The position numbers and the translations under genes are program-made. This document shows positions 8,836 to 18,279 of a stretch of 64,000 bases of DNA, piece by piece; the first letter of the stretch is position 1; each line of letters begins with the position of its first letter. The notes beneath the pieces are model-generated. The model was not told the origin of the DNA and made no database searches. It saw only the letters and a list, made by a program, of their open reading frames with translations. Source of the DNA: Thermocatellispora tengchongensis (lineage in GTDB: Bacteria > Actinomycetota > Actinomycetes > Streptosporangiales > Streptosporangiaceae); contig NZ_JACHGN010000027.1 of NCBI RefSeq assembly GCF_014202315.1, forward strand, positions 106,581-170,580, in the 5' to 3' direction.

Positions 8836-9684
8836 ATGTCGTCGCTGTCCACGCTGCCCTACCTGGGCTCCGGTCTCGGCCACCGCGGTGAGCTCGACGA
8901 GCCGATACGCAGCGCCGCCGGCAAGATCGACTGGGTCGAGGTCATCAGCGAGGAGTACCTGTTCGCCGACGACGGGCGGCGCGAGCGGCTGGAGCGGCTG
9001 CGCGAGCTGTTCCCGATCGTGCCGCACGGGGCCGAGCTGTCCATCGGCTCGCCGGGCGAGCCCGACCCGCTGTACCTGGACGCGCTGGCCCGGCTGGTGG
9101 ACGAGCTGGACGCGCCCTGGTTCAGCGACCATCTCGGCTACCGGTGCGCGGAGCCGTCCGGTCCCGGGGCGCTGATGCCGCTGCCGCGCTCGCGCGAGGT
9201 GGCCAGGGAGCTCGCCGCCAAGGCCCGTACGGTGCAGGCCGCGGTCGGCGCGCCGTTCCTGCTGGAGAACATCGCCTACCAGGTCGATCTGCCCGCGCCC
9301 ATGTCCGAGGCCGACTTCGTCGCCGAGGTCCTCGAACACTGCGAGGCCGGGCTGCTGCTCGACCTGGCCGCGCTGGACGCCAACGCCGCCGGCCACGGCT
9401 ACGACCCGTTGGCCTACCTCGACCGGGTGCCGCTGGAGCGCCTGGTGGAGGTGCACCTGTCCGGCGGCGCGGGCCGCGACGGGCGCGCCGAGGACGCCCG
9501 CAGCCGCCCGGTGCCCGAGCGGGTGTGGGCGCTGCTGGACGAGGTGGTGGCCCGCTGCCCGGTGCCGGCCGTCCTGATCGAGCGCGACCGGGACTTCCCC
9601 GAGGACTTCACCGACCTTCTCGACGAGGTCGAGCGCGCCCGCCAGGCCCACGTACGCCGCCGCGACGAGCTCATGTGGGTATGA
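8836..9684 (+). CDS. DUF692 / MNIO-family non-haem iron oxidative enzyme
   Basis: 282 residues. The ATG at 8836 sits 9 nt after a strong AAGGAGG. The TIM-barrel MNIO (multinuclear non-haem iron-dependent oxidative enzyme) motifs appear in order: WVEVISEEYL, PHGAELSIG, FSDHLGYR, LLENIAYQ, LLLDLAALDANA, EVHLSGG and VLIERD. In MbnB and TglH, His, Asp and Glu residues in these positions bind two or three irons and act on Cys of ribosomal peptides. The metal site looks complete. The partner protein that normally presents the substrate (DUF2063 or MbnC type) and a Cys-containing precursor are not seen within 2 kb on either side. Only the DoxX-like gene is adjacent, so this is an orphan-like MNIO whose substrate is unknown. 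Confidence 0.85.
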   Translation: MSSLSTLPYLGSGLGHRGELDEPIRSAAGKIDWVEVISEEYLFADDGRRERLERLRELFPIVPHGAELSIGSPGEPDPLYLDALARLVDELDAPWFSDHLGYRCAEPSGPGALMPLPRSREVARELAAKARTVQAAVGAPFLLENIAYQVDLPAPMSEADFVAEVLEHCEAGLLLDLAALDANAAGHGYDPLAYLDRVPLERLVEVHLSGGAGRDGRAEDARSRPVPERVWALLDEVVARCPVPAVLIERDRDFPEDFTDLLDEVERARQAHVRRRDELMWV

Positions 9685-9799
9685 CGCCGCGGTTGCCGTG
9701 ATGTAAGCGTGATGTGTCACGGCATTGCCCGGCGATGAAAAGGATTGCATTATTTGCGTCATTGAAGCTCTCGGACGGCGGACGGCCCAGGAGACGGCG

Positions 9800-10798
9800 A
9801 TGGCGGTGACGATCCTCGATGTCGCGAAGGCGGCGGGGGTGTCGGTGTCCACGGTGTCGCGGGCGCTGTCTTCGCCGGAGATGGTCCGCCCCGAGACGCG
9901 GGCGCGGGTGCGCGCGGTGGCCGACAGTCTCGGCTACCGGCCCAACCTCGCCGCGCGCGGCCTGATCACCGGCAGGACCGCCAACCTCGGCCTGGTCGTC
10001 CCCGATCTGACCAACCCGTTCTTCCCCAGCCTGCTCAAGGGCGCGCAGGCGCGGGCGCGGGAGGCCGACCACGCCGTCTTCCTGGCCGACTCGCAGGAGG
10101 ACGGCGCGGAGGAGGCCCGGCTGGTCGCCGCGATGGCCAAGCAGGTGGACGGCGTGGTGATGTGCGCCTCGCGCATGGACCGGCCGCTGCTGGAGACCGT
10201 GCTCGGGCTGGTCCCCATCGTGTTCATCAACCGCGCGGTGCCCGGCCACCCGTCGGTGATCATGGACAACGCGGGCGGCATGCGGCAGGCGGTGGACCAC
10301 CTCGCCGCGCTCGGTCACCGCCGGATCGCCTACCTCAACGGCCCGCGCTCCTCCTGGACCAACAAGGAGCGCCGCAAAGGATTGCGGCGAGCCGACCGGC
10401 ACGGAATGGAGGTGACCCACCTCGGCCCGTTCGCGCCGAGGTTCGAATCCGGGCAGCAGGCCGCCGACCTGGTGATCGCGGCGGGGGTGTCGGCCGTGGT
10501 GGCCTACAACGACGTGATGGCCCTCGGCGTGCTGTCGCGGCTCGCCGAGCGGGGCGTGCCCGTGCCCGGCCGGATCAGCGTGGTGGGCTGCGACGACATC
10601 GGCTTCGCGGCCATGGCCACGCCCGCGCTCACCACGGTCGACCTGCGCGGCGAGCGGGCCGGGCGCGCCGCCGTGGAGACCCTGCTGGACGTGCTCGCCG
10701 CTCCGGAGCAGAGCACCCCGGCCCGTACGCGGGCGCCGCTGCGCCCCGACCTGACCGCGACCCTCATCGTCCGGGCCTCGACCGGGCCCGCGGCGTAA
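9800..10798 (+). CDS. LacI-family transcriptional regulator
   Basis: 332 residues with a standard LacI layout. The N-terminal helix-turn-helix (TILDVAKAAGVSVSTVSRAL, residues 4-23) is followed by the hinge helix (GYRPNLAARGL) and a type I periplasmic-binding-like effector domain starting at NLGLVVPDLTNPFF. A late block, GRISVVGCDDIGFAAMATP, is the usual C-subdomain signature. The ATG at 9800 was chosen because it places the HTH at the normal distance from the N-terminus; upstream in-frame codons add unrelated sequence. It precedes a solute-binding protein gene by 151 nt in the same direction, so it most likely controls the ABC importer operon in response to the imported solute. I could not find a convincing symmetric LacI operator in either intergenic region. 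Confidence 0.9.
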   Translation: MAVTILDVAKAAGVSVSTVSRALSSPEMVRPETRARVRAVADSLGYRPNLAARGLITGRTANLGLVVPDLTNPFFPSLLKGAQARAREADHAVFLADSQEDGAEEARLVAAMAKQVDGVVMCASRMDRPLLETVLGLVPIVFINRAVPGHPSVIMDNAGGMRQAVDHLAALGHRRIAYLNGPRSSWTNKERRKGLRRADRHGMEVTHLGPFAPRFESGQQAADLVIAAGVSAVVAYNDVMALGVLSRLAERGVPVPGRISVVGCDDIGFAAMATPALTTVDLRGERAGRAAVETLLDVLAAPEQSTPARTRAPLRPDLTATLIVRASTGPAA

Positions 10799-10802
10799 CC
10801 CG

Positions 10803-10860
10803 CAGCTCGCCCAGCTCGCCCAGCTCGCCCAGCTCGCCCAGCTCGCCCAGCTCGCCCAGA
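10803..10860. repeat. Six tandem copies of a 9-bp unit (CAGCTCGCC)
   Basis: Six exact head-to-tail copies of CAGCTCGCC run from 10803 to 10856, followed by a partial seventh (CAGA). They begin 5 nt after the LacI stop and end about 90 nt before the solute-binding protein gene. Because 9 is a multiple of 3 they create spurious Ser-Pro-Ser or Trp-Ala-Ser repeats in several frames. This looks like a slippage-generated microsatellite; a regulatory role is not evident. Confidence 0.9.
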
Positions 10861-10949
10861 TCACGCATCACACAGATCCGATATCGTCCGGGCCGCGGCA
10901 GGCCCGAGCGCTCCTGACCCCTTCGTCTCCCCCCAGAAGGGACGCGCAC

Positions 10950-12154
10950 ATGACCATCACCCGCTTCGGCGTGCTCCTCGCCGCCGCCGTGCTCGTCGCG
11001 GCCGGCTGCGGCGCCCCCGGCTCCGGCGGCGGCACCGCCACCACCTCCTTCGCCCCGGGCGACGTCCCGGACAAGCCGCGCGAGCCGGTCACCCTCAACA
11101 TCATCGACGTGGCCGGCAACCTCCAGCTCACCCAGGGCATGATCGACGAGTTCGCGCAGAAGAACCCGGACATCGTCGCCAAGGTCACCTACACCAAGGC
11201 CACCGCGCCCGAACTGGCCGGCAAGATCAAGGCTCAGCAGCAGGCGGGCCGGGTGCAGATCGGCCTGGTGCTGACCGGCACCGACGGCCTGTCGGCCGGC
11301 ATCGAGCAGGGCCTGTGGCTGCGCACCGACGACTACGCGAGCAAGATCGGCCCCATCGACTACCAGGAGCCCGCGGCCAAGATGCAGGAGCTGGCCCAGG
11401 GGCAGGGCCAGGTCGTCACCTACTACCCCTCCGGCCCGCTGATCGAGTACAACCCGGCCAAGGTCGCCGACCCGCCCAAGACCGCCGAGGAGCTGCTGGC
11501 CTGGGCCAAGGCGAACCCCAAGCGCTTCCAGTACGCCCGCCCGGCCAACTCCGGCCCCGGCCGCACCTTCCTGATGGGCCTGCCGTACCTGCTCGGCGAC
11601 TCCGACCCGAAGAACCCGGCGAGCTGGACCAAGACCTGGGACTACCTCAAGGAACTCGGCAAGTACATCGACTACTACCCGACCACCACCACCGAGACGA
11701 TGAAGAACCTGGGCACCGGCACCGTGGACATCGTCGCCACCACCACCGGCTGGGACATCAACCCGCGCGCCCTGGGCACCGTCCCGGCCGAGGTGAAGGT
11801 GCAGCCGCTGGAGGGCATGCACTGGGTCACCGACGCGCACTACGCGGTGATCCCCAAGGGCGTGAGCGCCGATGTCGTGTCGGCGAACATCGCGCTGATC
11901 AAGTGGATGCTGACCCCGCAGCAGCAGGCCAAGGCGTACGACACCGGCTACTTCTACCCCGGCCCCGCCGTCAACGGCGTCACGCTGAGCATGGCCCCCA
12001 AGGAGTCGCAGGACGTGATCGCCAAGTTCGGCCGCCCCGAGTACGACCAGTGGATCTCCCAGTTCCCCAAGGAGACGTCGCTGCCCGCCCCCCAGCAGGT
12101 GGCCATGTTCGACAAGTGGGACCGGGAGGTCGGCGCCGGAAAGTACAAGACCCA

Positions 12155-12158
<4 letters not shown>
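10950..12158 (+). CDS. ABC transporter extracellular solute-binding lipoprotein (family 1)
   Basis: 402 residues. The N-terminus is a lipoprotein signal peptide with a lipobox ending in VAAGC (Cys at about residue 20), followed by a Gly/Ser/Thr linker. The mature part has the type II periplasmic-binding fold of family 1 solute-binding proteins: TLNIIDVAGN as strand 1, YYPSGPLIEYNP, GWDINPRALG, and HYAVIPKGVSADVVSANIAL near the hinge. Such proteins bind polyamines, iron(III), sulfate or sugars. The gene order (binding protein, ATPase, two permeases) and the PotA-like ATPase fit a polyamine- or iron-type importer, whereas the upstream LacI regulator hints at a carbohydrate, so the substrate is open. 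The ATPase gene starts inside its stop codon. Confidence 0.88.
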
Positions 12159-13215
<1,057 letters not shown>

Positions 13216-13219
<4 letters not shown>

Positions 13220-14112
13220 CCGCGCCGAGCGTGGAAGGGGTGGCGCTGCGGCACCGCCTGGCCGAGCGCGGCCTGGACCGTACGCTGCTGCTCCTGCTGC
13301 CCGCGGCCGTGTTCGTGGCCGGGCTGTTCCTCTACCCCTTCCTGTACGGCCTGCAGCTCTCCTTCCAGCCGCAGGACGGCGGCGGGGTGTTCGCCAACTA
13401 CGCCGAGTTCTTCCGCGACGGCTACCTGCGCGACACCATCGCCACCACCCTGTGGCTCGGGGTGCCGGCCGCGCTGGGGAACGTGGCGGCGTCGGTGCCG
13501 CTGGCGTACCGGATGCGGGGCCGCTTCCGCGGCAAGCGGCTGCTCACCACGGTCCTGGTCGTGCCGATCACCCTGGGCACGGTGCTCACGGCCGAGGGCC
13601 TGCTGACCTTCCTGGGCCCGACCGGCTGGTTCAACCGGGTCCTGCTCGGCCTCGGGCTGGTGGACGAGCCGGTACGCCTGACGCACAACTACTGGGGCGT
13701 GCTGTTCTCGCTGATCATCACCGGGTTCCCGTTCGCGTTCCTGCTCACGCTCAGCTACCTGACCGGCATCGACCCCTCGCTGGAGTCGGCCGCGGCCACG
13801 CTGGGCGCGGGCTGGTGGCAGCGGTTCCGGTTCGTCACCTTCCCGCTGCTGGTGCCGGGGCTGGCCATCACGTTCTGCCTGTCGTTCGTGCTGGCGTTCT
13901 CGGTGTTCCCCTCGGCGATCCTGGTCGGCGAGCCGTCGGGCGGCACCCGGGTGATCTCCATCGCGGCCTACCACGCCGCGTTCGAGGAGTACGACTACTC
14001 GATGGGCTCCGCCATCGCGATGATCATGGGGGTGGTGGAGCTGCTGGTCATCGCGCTGGTCCTGGGCTGGCGGGCCACGCTGTACCGCGGCTCGACGGGA
14101 GGCAAGGGATGA
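13216..14112 (+). CDS. ABC importer permease, PotB-like
   Basis: 298 residues with six predicted membrane helices; the first is LLLLPAAVFVAGLFLYPFLYG. A cytoplasmic EAA-type loop (LESAAATLGAGWWQRFRFV, about residue 193) shows this is a binding-protein-dependent transport permease that docks on the ATPase. Its start overlaps the ATPase stop and its stop overlaps the next permease start, both by four bases. The N-terminal extension before helix 1 is short, as in PotB and AfuB relatives. Together with the following gene it would form a heterodimeric channel for the solute delivered by the upstream lipoprotein. Confidence 0.9.
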
Positions 14113-14942
14113 CGCGGACGGCCTGGCGGCCGGGGACCTGGGTGGTCTGGGGCACGGTCGCGTTCTTCCTGATCTTCGTCGGGGGAGTGGTCGGCTCGGT
14201 CGTGGTCAACTCCTTCGCGGTGCGCTGGTTCGACACCTGGCTGCCCGACGGCTGGACCACCCGCTGGTACGGCGCGTCGTGGAGCGACTTCGACCTGCCC
14301 TCGGTGCTGCTGGTCACCTTCCAGGTCTCGGTGCTGGTGGTGGCGATCTCGCTGCTGACCGGGGTGCCCGCGTCGTACGCGCTGGCGCGGCGCGAGTTCC
14401 CCGGCAAGCGGGCGCTGACGCTGCTGTTCCTGCTGCCCATCATGATCCCGCCGGTCACGTACGGCATCCCGCTGGCCACCGTGCTGTACAAGTTCCACCT
14501 CGCCGGCACCCTGGCCGGGGTGGTGCTGGCCAACCTGGTGCCCTCGATCCCGTTCGTGATCCTGGTCATGACGCCGTTCATCGAGCAGATCGACCCCCGG
14601 ATCGAGGCCGCCGCCCGCATGTGCGGCGCCCCGACCCGGGCCGTGCTGGGCCGGGTGCTCGCGCCGCTGCTGGTGCCGGGCATGCTCGCCGCGGGCATCC
14701 TGGTGCTGGTGCGCACGGTCGGCATGTTCGAGCTGACCTTCCTCACCGCTGGGCCCGACAGCGAGACCCTGGTCGTCGCGCTGTACTACTCGGTCTCGGC
14801 CGCCGGCATCCGGGCCCAGCAGCAGGTGGACGCCATGGCCGTGGTCTACACGATGTCCATGCTGGTCCTGCTGGTGATCGCGCTGCGCTTCGTCAACCCG
14901 ACGCAGCTCGTCACCCAGATCAAGGAGCGTCCCGGCACGTGA
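14109..14942 (+). CDS. ABC importer permease, PotC-like
   Basis: 277 residues, start ATG 14109 overlapping the previous stop (ATGA). Six hydrophobic helices are visible; helix 1 is VVWGTVAFFLIFVGGVVGSV. An EAA loop (IEAAARMCGAPTRAVL, about residue 165) marks the ATPase-docking site. It is the last gene of the importer operon. Its TGA is immediately followed by the TCA (stop) of the convergent DUF4142 gene with no spacer at all, so the two transcripts must overlap or terminate inside each other. Confidence 0.9.
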   Translation: MTRTAWRPGTWVVWGTVAFFLIFVGGVVGSVVVNSFAVRWFDTWLPDGWTTRWYGASWSDFDLPSVLLVTFQVSVLVVAISLLTGVPASYALARREFPGKRALTLLFLLPIMIPPVTYGIPLATVLYKFHLAGTLAGVVLANLVPSIPFVILVMTPFIEQIDPRIEAAARMCGAPTRAVLGRVLAPLLVPGMLAAGILVLVRTVGMFELTFLTAGPDSETLVVALYYSVSAAGIRAQQQVDAMAVVYTMSMLVLLVIALRFVNPTQLVTQIKERPGT

Positions 14943-16898
14943 TCACGCCGGGTCGGGCAGCGACGTGGCGGGCGGGGCCGTCGGCACGGCCCGCCCGAAC
15001 GGCACCGCGTCCGGCGCCCCGGTGACCTCGGGGGGCGGCGGGAGCGCGTCGGCGTCCGCGAGCCCGGTGCCCTCCAGCAGGTCCATGTGGGTGTTGACGA
15101 ACTTCGCCGCCCGCTCGGCGAAGTCGCGGATCAGCGTGTTCTGCGTCGTGGCCCGCACCTGCGCGATGACCGGGAACACCTTGCCGTGCGCCTGGCGCAG
15201 CCGCATCACGGCGGTGCGGTCGTAGTCGGGCCCGCTCTTGCCGGAGATCTCGGCGATCCACCCCTTCTGCTCGTCGGTGGGCTCGCTGGGCAGGGGCACC
15301 CGCAGCCGGGCCGCGACCGCGCGCACGTCGGCGTCCAGTTGGCCGTGCTGCTGGGCGATGTGCCCCAGGTTCTCCCGGGTCTTGGCGTTGCTCGCCTTCC
15401 GCGCCGCCTCCCGGCCCACCGGGATCTCCCACAGCCCGGCCAGCCGTACCTTCACCAGCAGGTCCCGGTCGGCCGGGTTCAGCGGGCCCCACTTCGTCCG
15501 CACGGTCCCGGCGCCCGACGGCGGGCGCACCCCGGTGGCCGACGGCACCGGAGCGGCGCTGGTGGCGGCGGTGGGTGCCGCTGTCGGGGCCGCTGTCGGG
15601 GCCGCTGTGGGCGCGGCGGTCGCGGGGGCGAGGTCCGGGGGCGGCGGCAGCGCGGAGGCGTCGGCGAGCCCGGTGTCCTCCAGCAGGTCCATGTGGGTGT
15701 TGACGAACTTCGCCGCCCGCTCGCTGAAGTCGCGGATCAGCGTGTTGCGGGTGCTGGCCCGCACCTGCGCGATGGCGCCGAACACCTTGCCGTGCGCCAT
15801 GCGCAGCCGCTGCACCGCCACCCGGTCGAAGTCGCCGCCGGAGCGGCCGGTGATCTCCGAGATCCAGCCCTGCTGCTCGTCGCTGGGCCGGTTCGGCAGC
15901 GGCACCCGCAGCCGCGCGGCCACCGCGCGCACGTCGTCGTCCAGGGTGCCGTGCTGCGTGGCGATGTGCCCCAGGTTGGTACGCGTCATCGCCCGCGCCG
16001 CCCGTGCCGCGGCCTCCTTGCCCACCGGGATCTCCCACAGGCCGGCCTGGCGCACGCGTACCAGGAGGTCCCGGTCGGCCGCGCTGAGCGGCCCCCACCT
16101 CGTGGGGACGAACCCGTCGCCGCCCACCGCGGCGGCCGGCGGCGGCTCGGCGGCCCCCTCCGCCTCCTCCGCGGGCGGGGCGGTGGGCGCCGGCTGCCCC
16201 TGGGGCACCGGCGCGGGCGCCGCGGCCACCTCCGGCACCGGCGGCAGCGCCTGCTCGTCCACCAGGCCCGTGCCCTCCAGCAGGTCCATGTGGGTGTTGA
16301 CGAACCTCGCCGCCCGCTCGGCGAAGTCGCGGATCAGCGAGTTCTGGGTGCTGGCCCGCACCTGGGCGACGACCGGGAACACCTTGCCGTGCGCCATCCG
16401 CAGCCGCCGCACCGCCGTCTTGTCGTAGGCGGGGCCGCTCTTGCCGGAGATCTCGGCGATCCACCCCTTCTGCTCGTCGGTGGGCTGGTCGGGCAGCGTC
16501 ACGCCCAGCTTGGCGGCGACCGCCCGTACGTCGGCGTCCAGCTCGGCGTGCTGCTCGGCGATCTCGCCCAGGTTGGCCCGGGTCCTGGCCGCGTCGGCCC
16601 GCTCCGCCGCCTGCTCGCCCACCGGCATCTCCCACAGCCCGGCCTGGCGCACGCGTACCAGCAGCTCCCGGTCGGCCGCGCCGAGCGGCCCCCAGTCGGT
16701 GGGCGTCAGCTCCTCCCGCGACACCGCCTCCACCCCGCCCCCGGTCGCGGCCGGACTCACGGCGCCGTACCCGGCCGTGTTCCCGGTCGCGTTCCCGGTC
16801 GCGGTGAACGCGGCACATCCTCCGGCGAGCTGGATCACGGCGAGGCCGCACAAGGTGGTGACGGCAACGCGGCTGGGTCGCTGGCCCACAGCGGACAC
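14943..16898 (-). CDS. Secreted protein with three tandem DUF4142 domains
   Basis: 651 residues. A hydrophobic N-terminal segment with LAGGC near residue 28 looks like a secretion or lipoprotein signal (the lipobox is not ideal, with Ala at -3). Three copies of a module of about 150 residues follow, starting at residues 68, 267 and 469. Each opens with WGPLxxADRxLLVxVRxAGL, and each ends in DFxERAAxFVNTHMDLLE. The copies are separated by Pro/Ala-rich linkers, the second containing a run of AAPT repeats. DUF4142 is a ferritin-like four-helix fold of unknown function that is usually present once per protein, so the triplication is unusual. The DNA of the copies is also very similar, which points to recent or homogenised duplication. 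Divergent from the ROK regulator gene. Confidence 0.85.
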   Translation of the reverse strand: MSAVGQRPSRVAVTTLCGLAVIQLAGGCAAFTATGNATGNTAGYGAVSPAATGGGVEAVSREELTPTDWGPLGAADRELLVRVRQAGLWEMPVGEQAAERADAARTRANLGEIAEQHAELDADVRAVAAKLGVTLPDQPTDEQKGWIAEISGKSGPAYDKTAVRRLRMAHGKVFPVVAQVRASTQNSLIRDFAERAARFVNTHMDLLEGTGLVDEQALPPVPEVAAAPAPVPQGQPAPTAPPAEEAEGAAEPPPAAAVGGDGFVPTRWGPLSAADRDLLVRVRQAGLWEIPVGKEAAARAARAMTRTNLGHIATQHGTLDDDVRAVAARLRVPLPNRPSDEQQGWISEITGRSGGDFDRVAVQRLRMAHGKVFGAIAQVRASTRNTLIRDFSERAAKFVNTHMDLLEDTGLADASALPPPPDLAPATAAPTAAPTAAPTAAPTAATSAAPVPSATGVRPPSGAGTVRTKWGPLNPADRDLLVKVRLAGLWEIPVGREAARKASNAKTRENLGHIAQQHGQLDADVRAVAARLRVPLPSEPTDEQKGWIAEISGKSGPDYDRTAVMRLRQAHGKVFPVIAQVRATTQNTLIRDFAERAAKFVNTHMDLLEGTGLADADALPPPPEVTGAPDAVPFGRAVPTAPPATSLPDPA

Positions 16899-17034
16899 CT
16901 CTCCTGGAAACCTCGGGTCACCCGGAGGTACGCACCCGTGTGCGAAGCCGTTCGATCCACCCCCGAAACCGGCATCCCCCGCTCAGCCGGGGCGGAGTAT
17001 TTTACGTACGACACATGTTCATGCTGCGAACCGG

Positions 17035-18246
17035 ATGCCGCCGGAGGTCGGGTTGGTCCAGGAGGAGATCCGCCGGCGCAACCTCGGCACCCTGCTGCGC
17101 CACGTGCACCTCGACGGCTCGCTCTCCCGGGCCGCGCTGGCCGAGCGGATGGGGCTCAACCGCAGCACCATCATGGCCCTGACCGCCGAGCTCACCGCGG
17201 CGGGCCTGGTGCGCGAGGAGCCTCCCGCCGACACCGGCCGGGCGGGCCGTCCCTCCCTGGTGGTGCGGCCGGAGTCCAATCGGCTGTACGTGCTGGCCTT
17301 CGACGTCGCGGTGGACCGCCTGGTCGCCGCCCGGGTCGCGCTCGGCGGCATCATGCTGGAGCGCGAGGAGGCGGTGCGCCCGCGCGCCGGCGCCGACCTC
17401 GACCGGGTGGTGGACGTCCTGGCCCGCTTCGGCCGCCGCCTCTACCACTCCGCGCCCCCCGGCTCGGTGTGCGTCGGCATCGGCGCCTCGTACTGCGGGA
17501 TGATCCGCCCCGGCGACGGCGTGGTCCGCTTCGGGCCCGACATGGGCTGGGTGGACCAGGCGTTCGGCCCCGAGCTGAGCCGCCGGCTGGGCCTCGGCCT
17601 GCCCGTCCCGGTCGGCAACGAGGCCCACCTCGGCGCCCTGGCCGAGCAGCAGCGCGGCGCGGGCATCGGCCTGGGCAACCTCATCTACCTGCACGGCGAC
17701 GTCGGCGTCGGCGGCGGCATCATCGTCGGCGGCAAGCTCCTGGACGGCGAGGGCGGCTACGGGTGCGAGCTGGGCCACATGGTCGTCAACCCCTACAACG
17801 GCCGCCCGTGCGGCTGCGGCTCCCACGGCTGCCTGGAGGCCGAGGTGGGCGAGCGCGCCCTGCTCGACGCCGCCGGCCGTCCTGCCGAGGAGTGGGGCCG
17901 CGACGCCATACGCGCCGTCGTGGACGACGCCGACCGCGGCGACCCGGCGGCCCAGGAGGCCCTGCGCCGCATCGGCGACTGGCTCGGGATCGGCGTGGCC
18001 AACCTGATCAACCTGTTCAACCCCGCCATGGTCATCTTCGGCGGCATGCTCCGCGACATGTACCCGGGCGCCGCCGCCCAGGTACGCGCCCGCATCGCCG
18101 CCAACGTCCTCCCGGTCGCCCGCGAACGCGTCCGCCTGCGCACCTCGGCCCTGGGCGACGACGCCACCTTGGTGGGCGCCGCCGAACTCGGCTTCCGCCG
18201 CCTCCTGGCCGACCCTCTGGGCGTCCTCGCCCGCACCCACCCCTGA
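17035..18246 (+). CDS. ROK-family transcriptional regulator (NagC/XylR-like)
   Basis: 403 residues. It has an N-terminal winged helix-turn-helix (LSRAALAERMGLNRSTIMAL, about residues 31-50), then a ROK sugar-kinase-like domain. In it LIYLHGDVGVGGGIIVGGKL carries the sugar-proximal loop and GHMVVNP plus CGCGSHGCLEAE form the ROK zinc-binding signature (one His and three Cys). An effector sugar or sugar phosphate is therefore expected. The start ATG 17035 was chosen because it sets the HTH at the normal distance; no good ribosome binding site is visible. It is divergent from the triple-DUF4142 gene with 136 nt between them, so it may control that gene and itself. No adjacent sugar operon is present. 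Confidence 0.88.
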   Translation: MPPEVGLVQEEIRRRNLGTLLRHVHLDGSLSRAALAERMGLNRSTIMALTAELTAAGLVREEPPADTGRAGRPSLVVRPESNRLYVLAFDVAVDRLVAARVALGGIMLEREEAVRPRAGADLDRVVDVLARFGRRLYHSAPPGSVCVGIGASYCGMIRPGDGVVRFGPDMGWVDQAFGPELSRRLGLGLPVPVGNEAHLGALAEQQRGAGIGLGNLIYLHGDVGVGGGIIVGGKLLDGEGGYGCELGHMVVNPYNGRPCGCGSHGCLEAEVGERALLDAAGRPAEEWGRDAIRAVVDDADRGDPAAQEALRRIGDWLGIGVANLINLFNPAMVIFGGMLRDMYPGAAAQVRARIAANVLPVARERVRLRTSALGDDATLVGAAELGFRRLLADPLGVLARTHP

Positions 18247-18279
18247 CCCCGCCCCCGGACCAGAGGAGCAGGACCCCCG

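Noticed and set aside
10436..10449. GGTTCGAATCC, a T-loop-like sequence
   Set aside because: Lies inside the LacI gene in frame; no acceptor stem or anticodon arm can be folded around it.
10803..10860. Possible CRISPR array (short regular repeats)
   Set aside because: The 9-bp units are contiguous with no spacers, and no cas genes are present.
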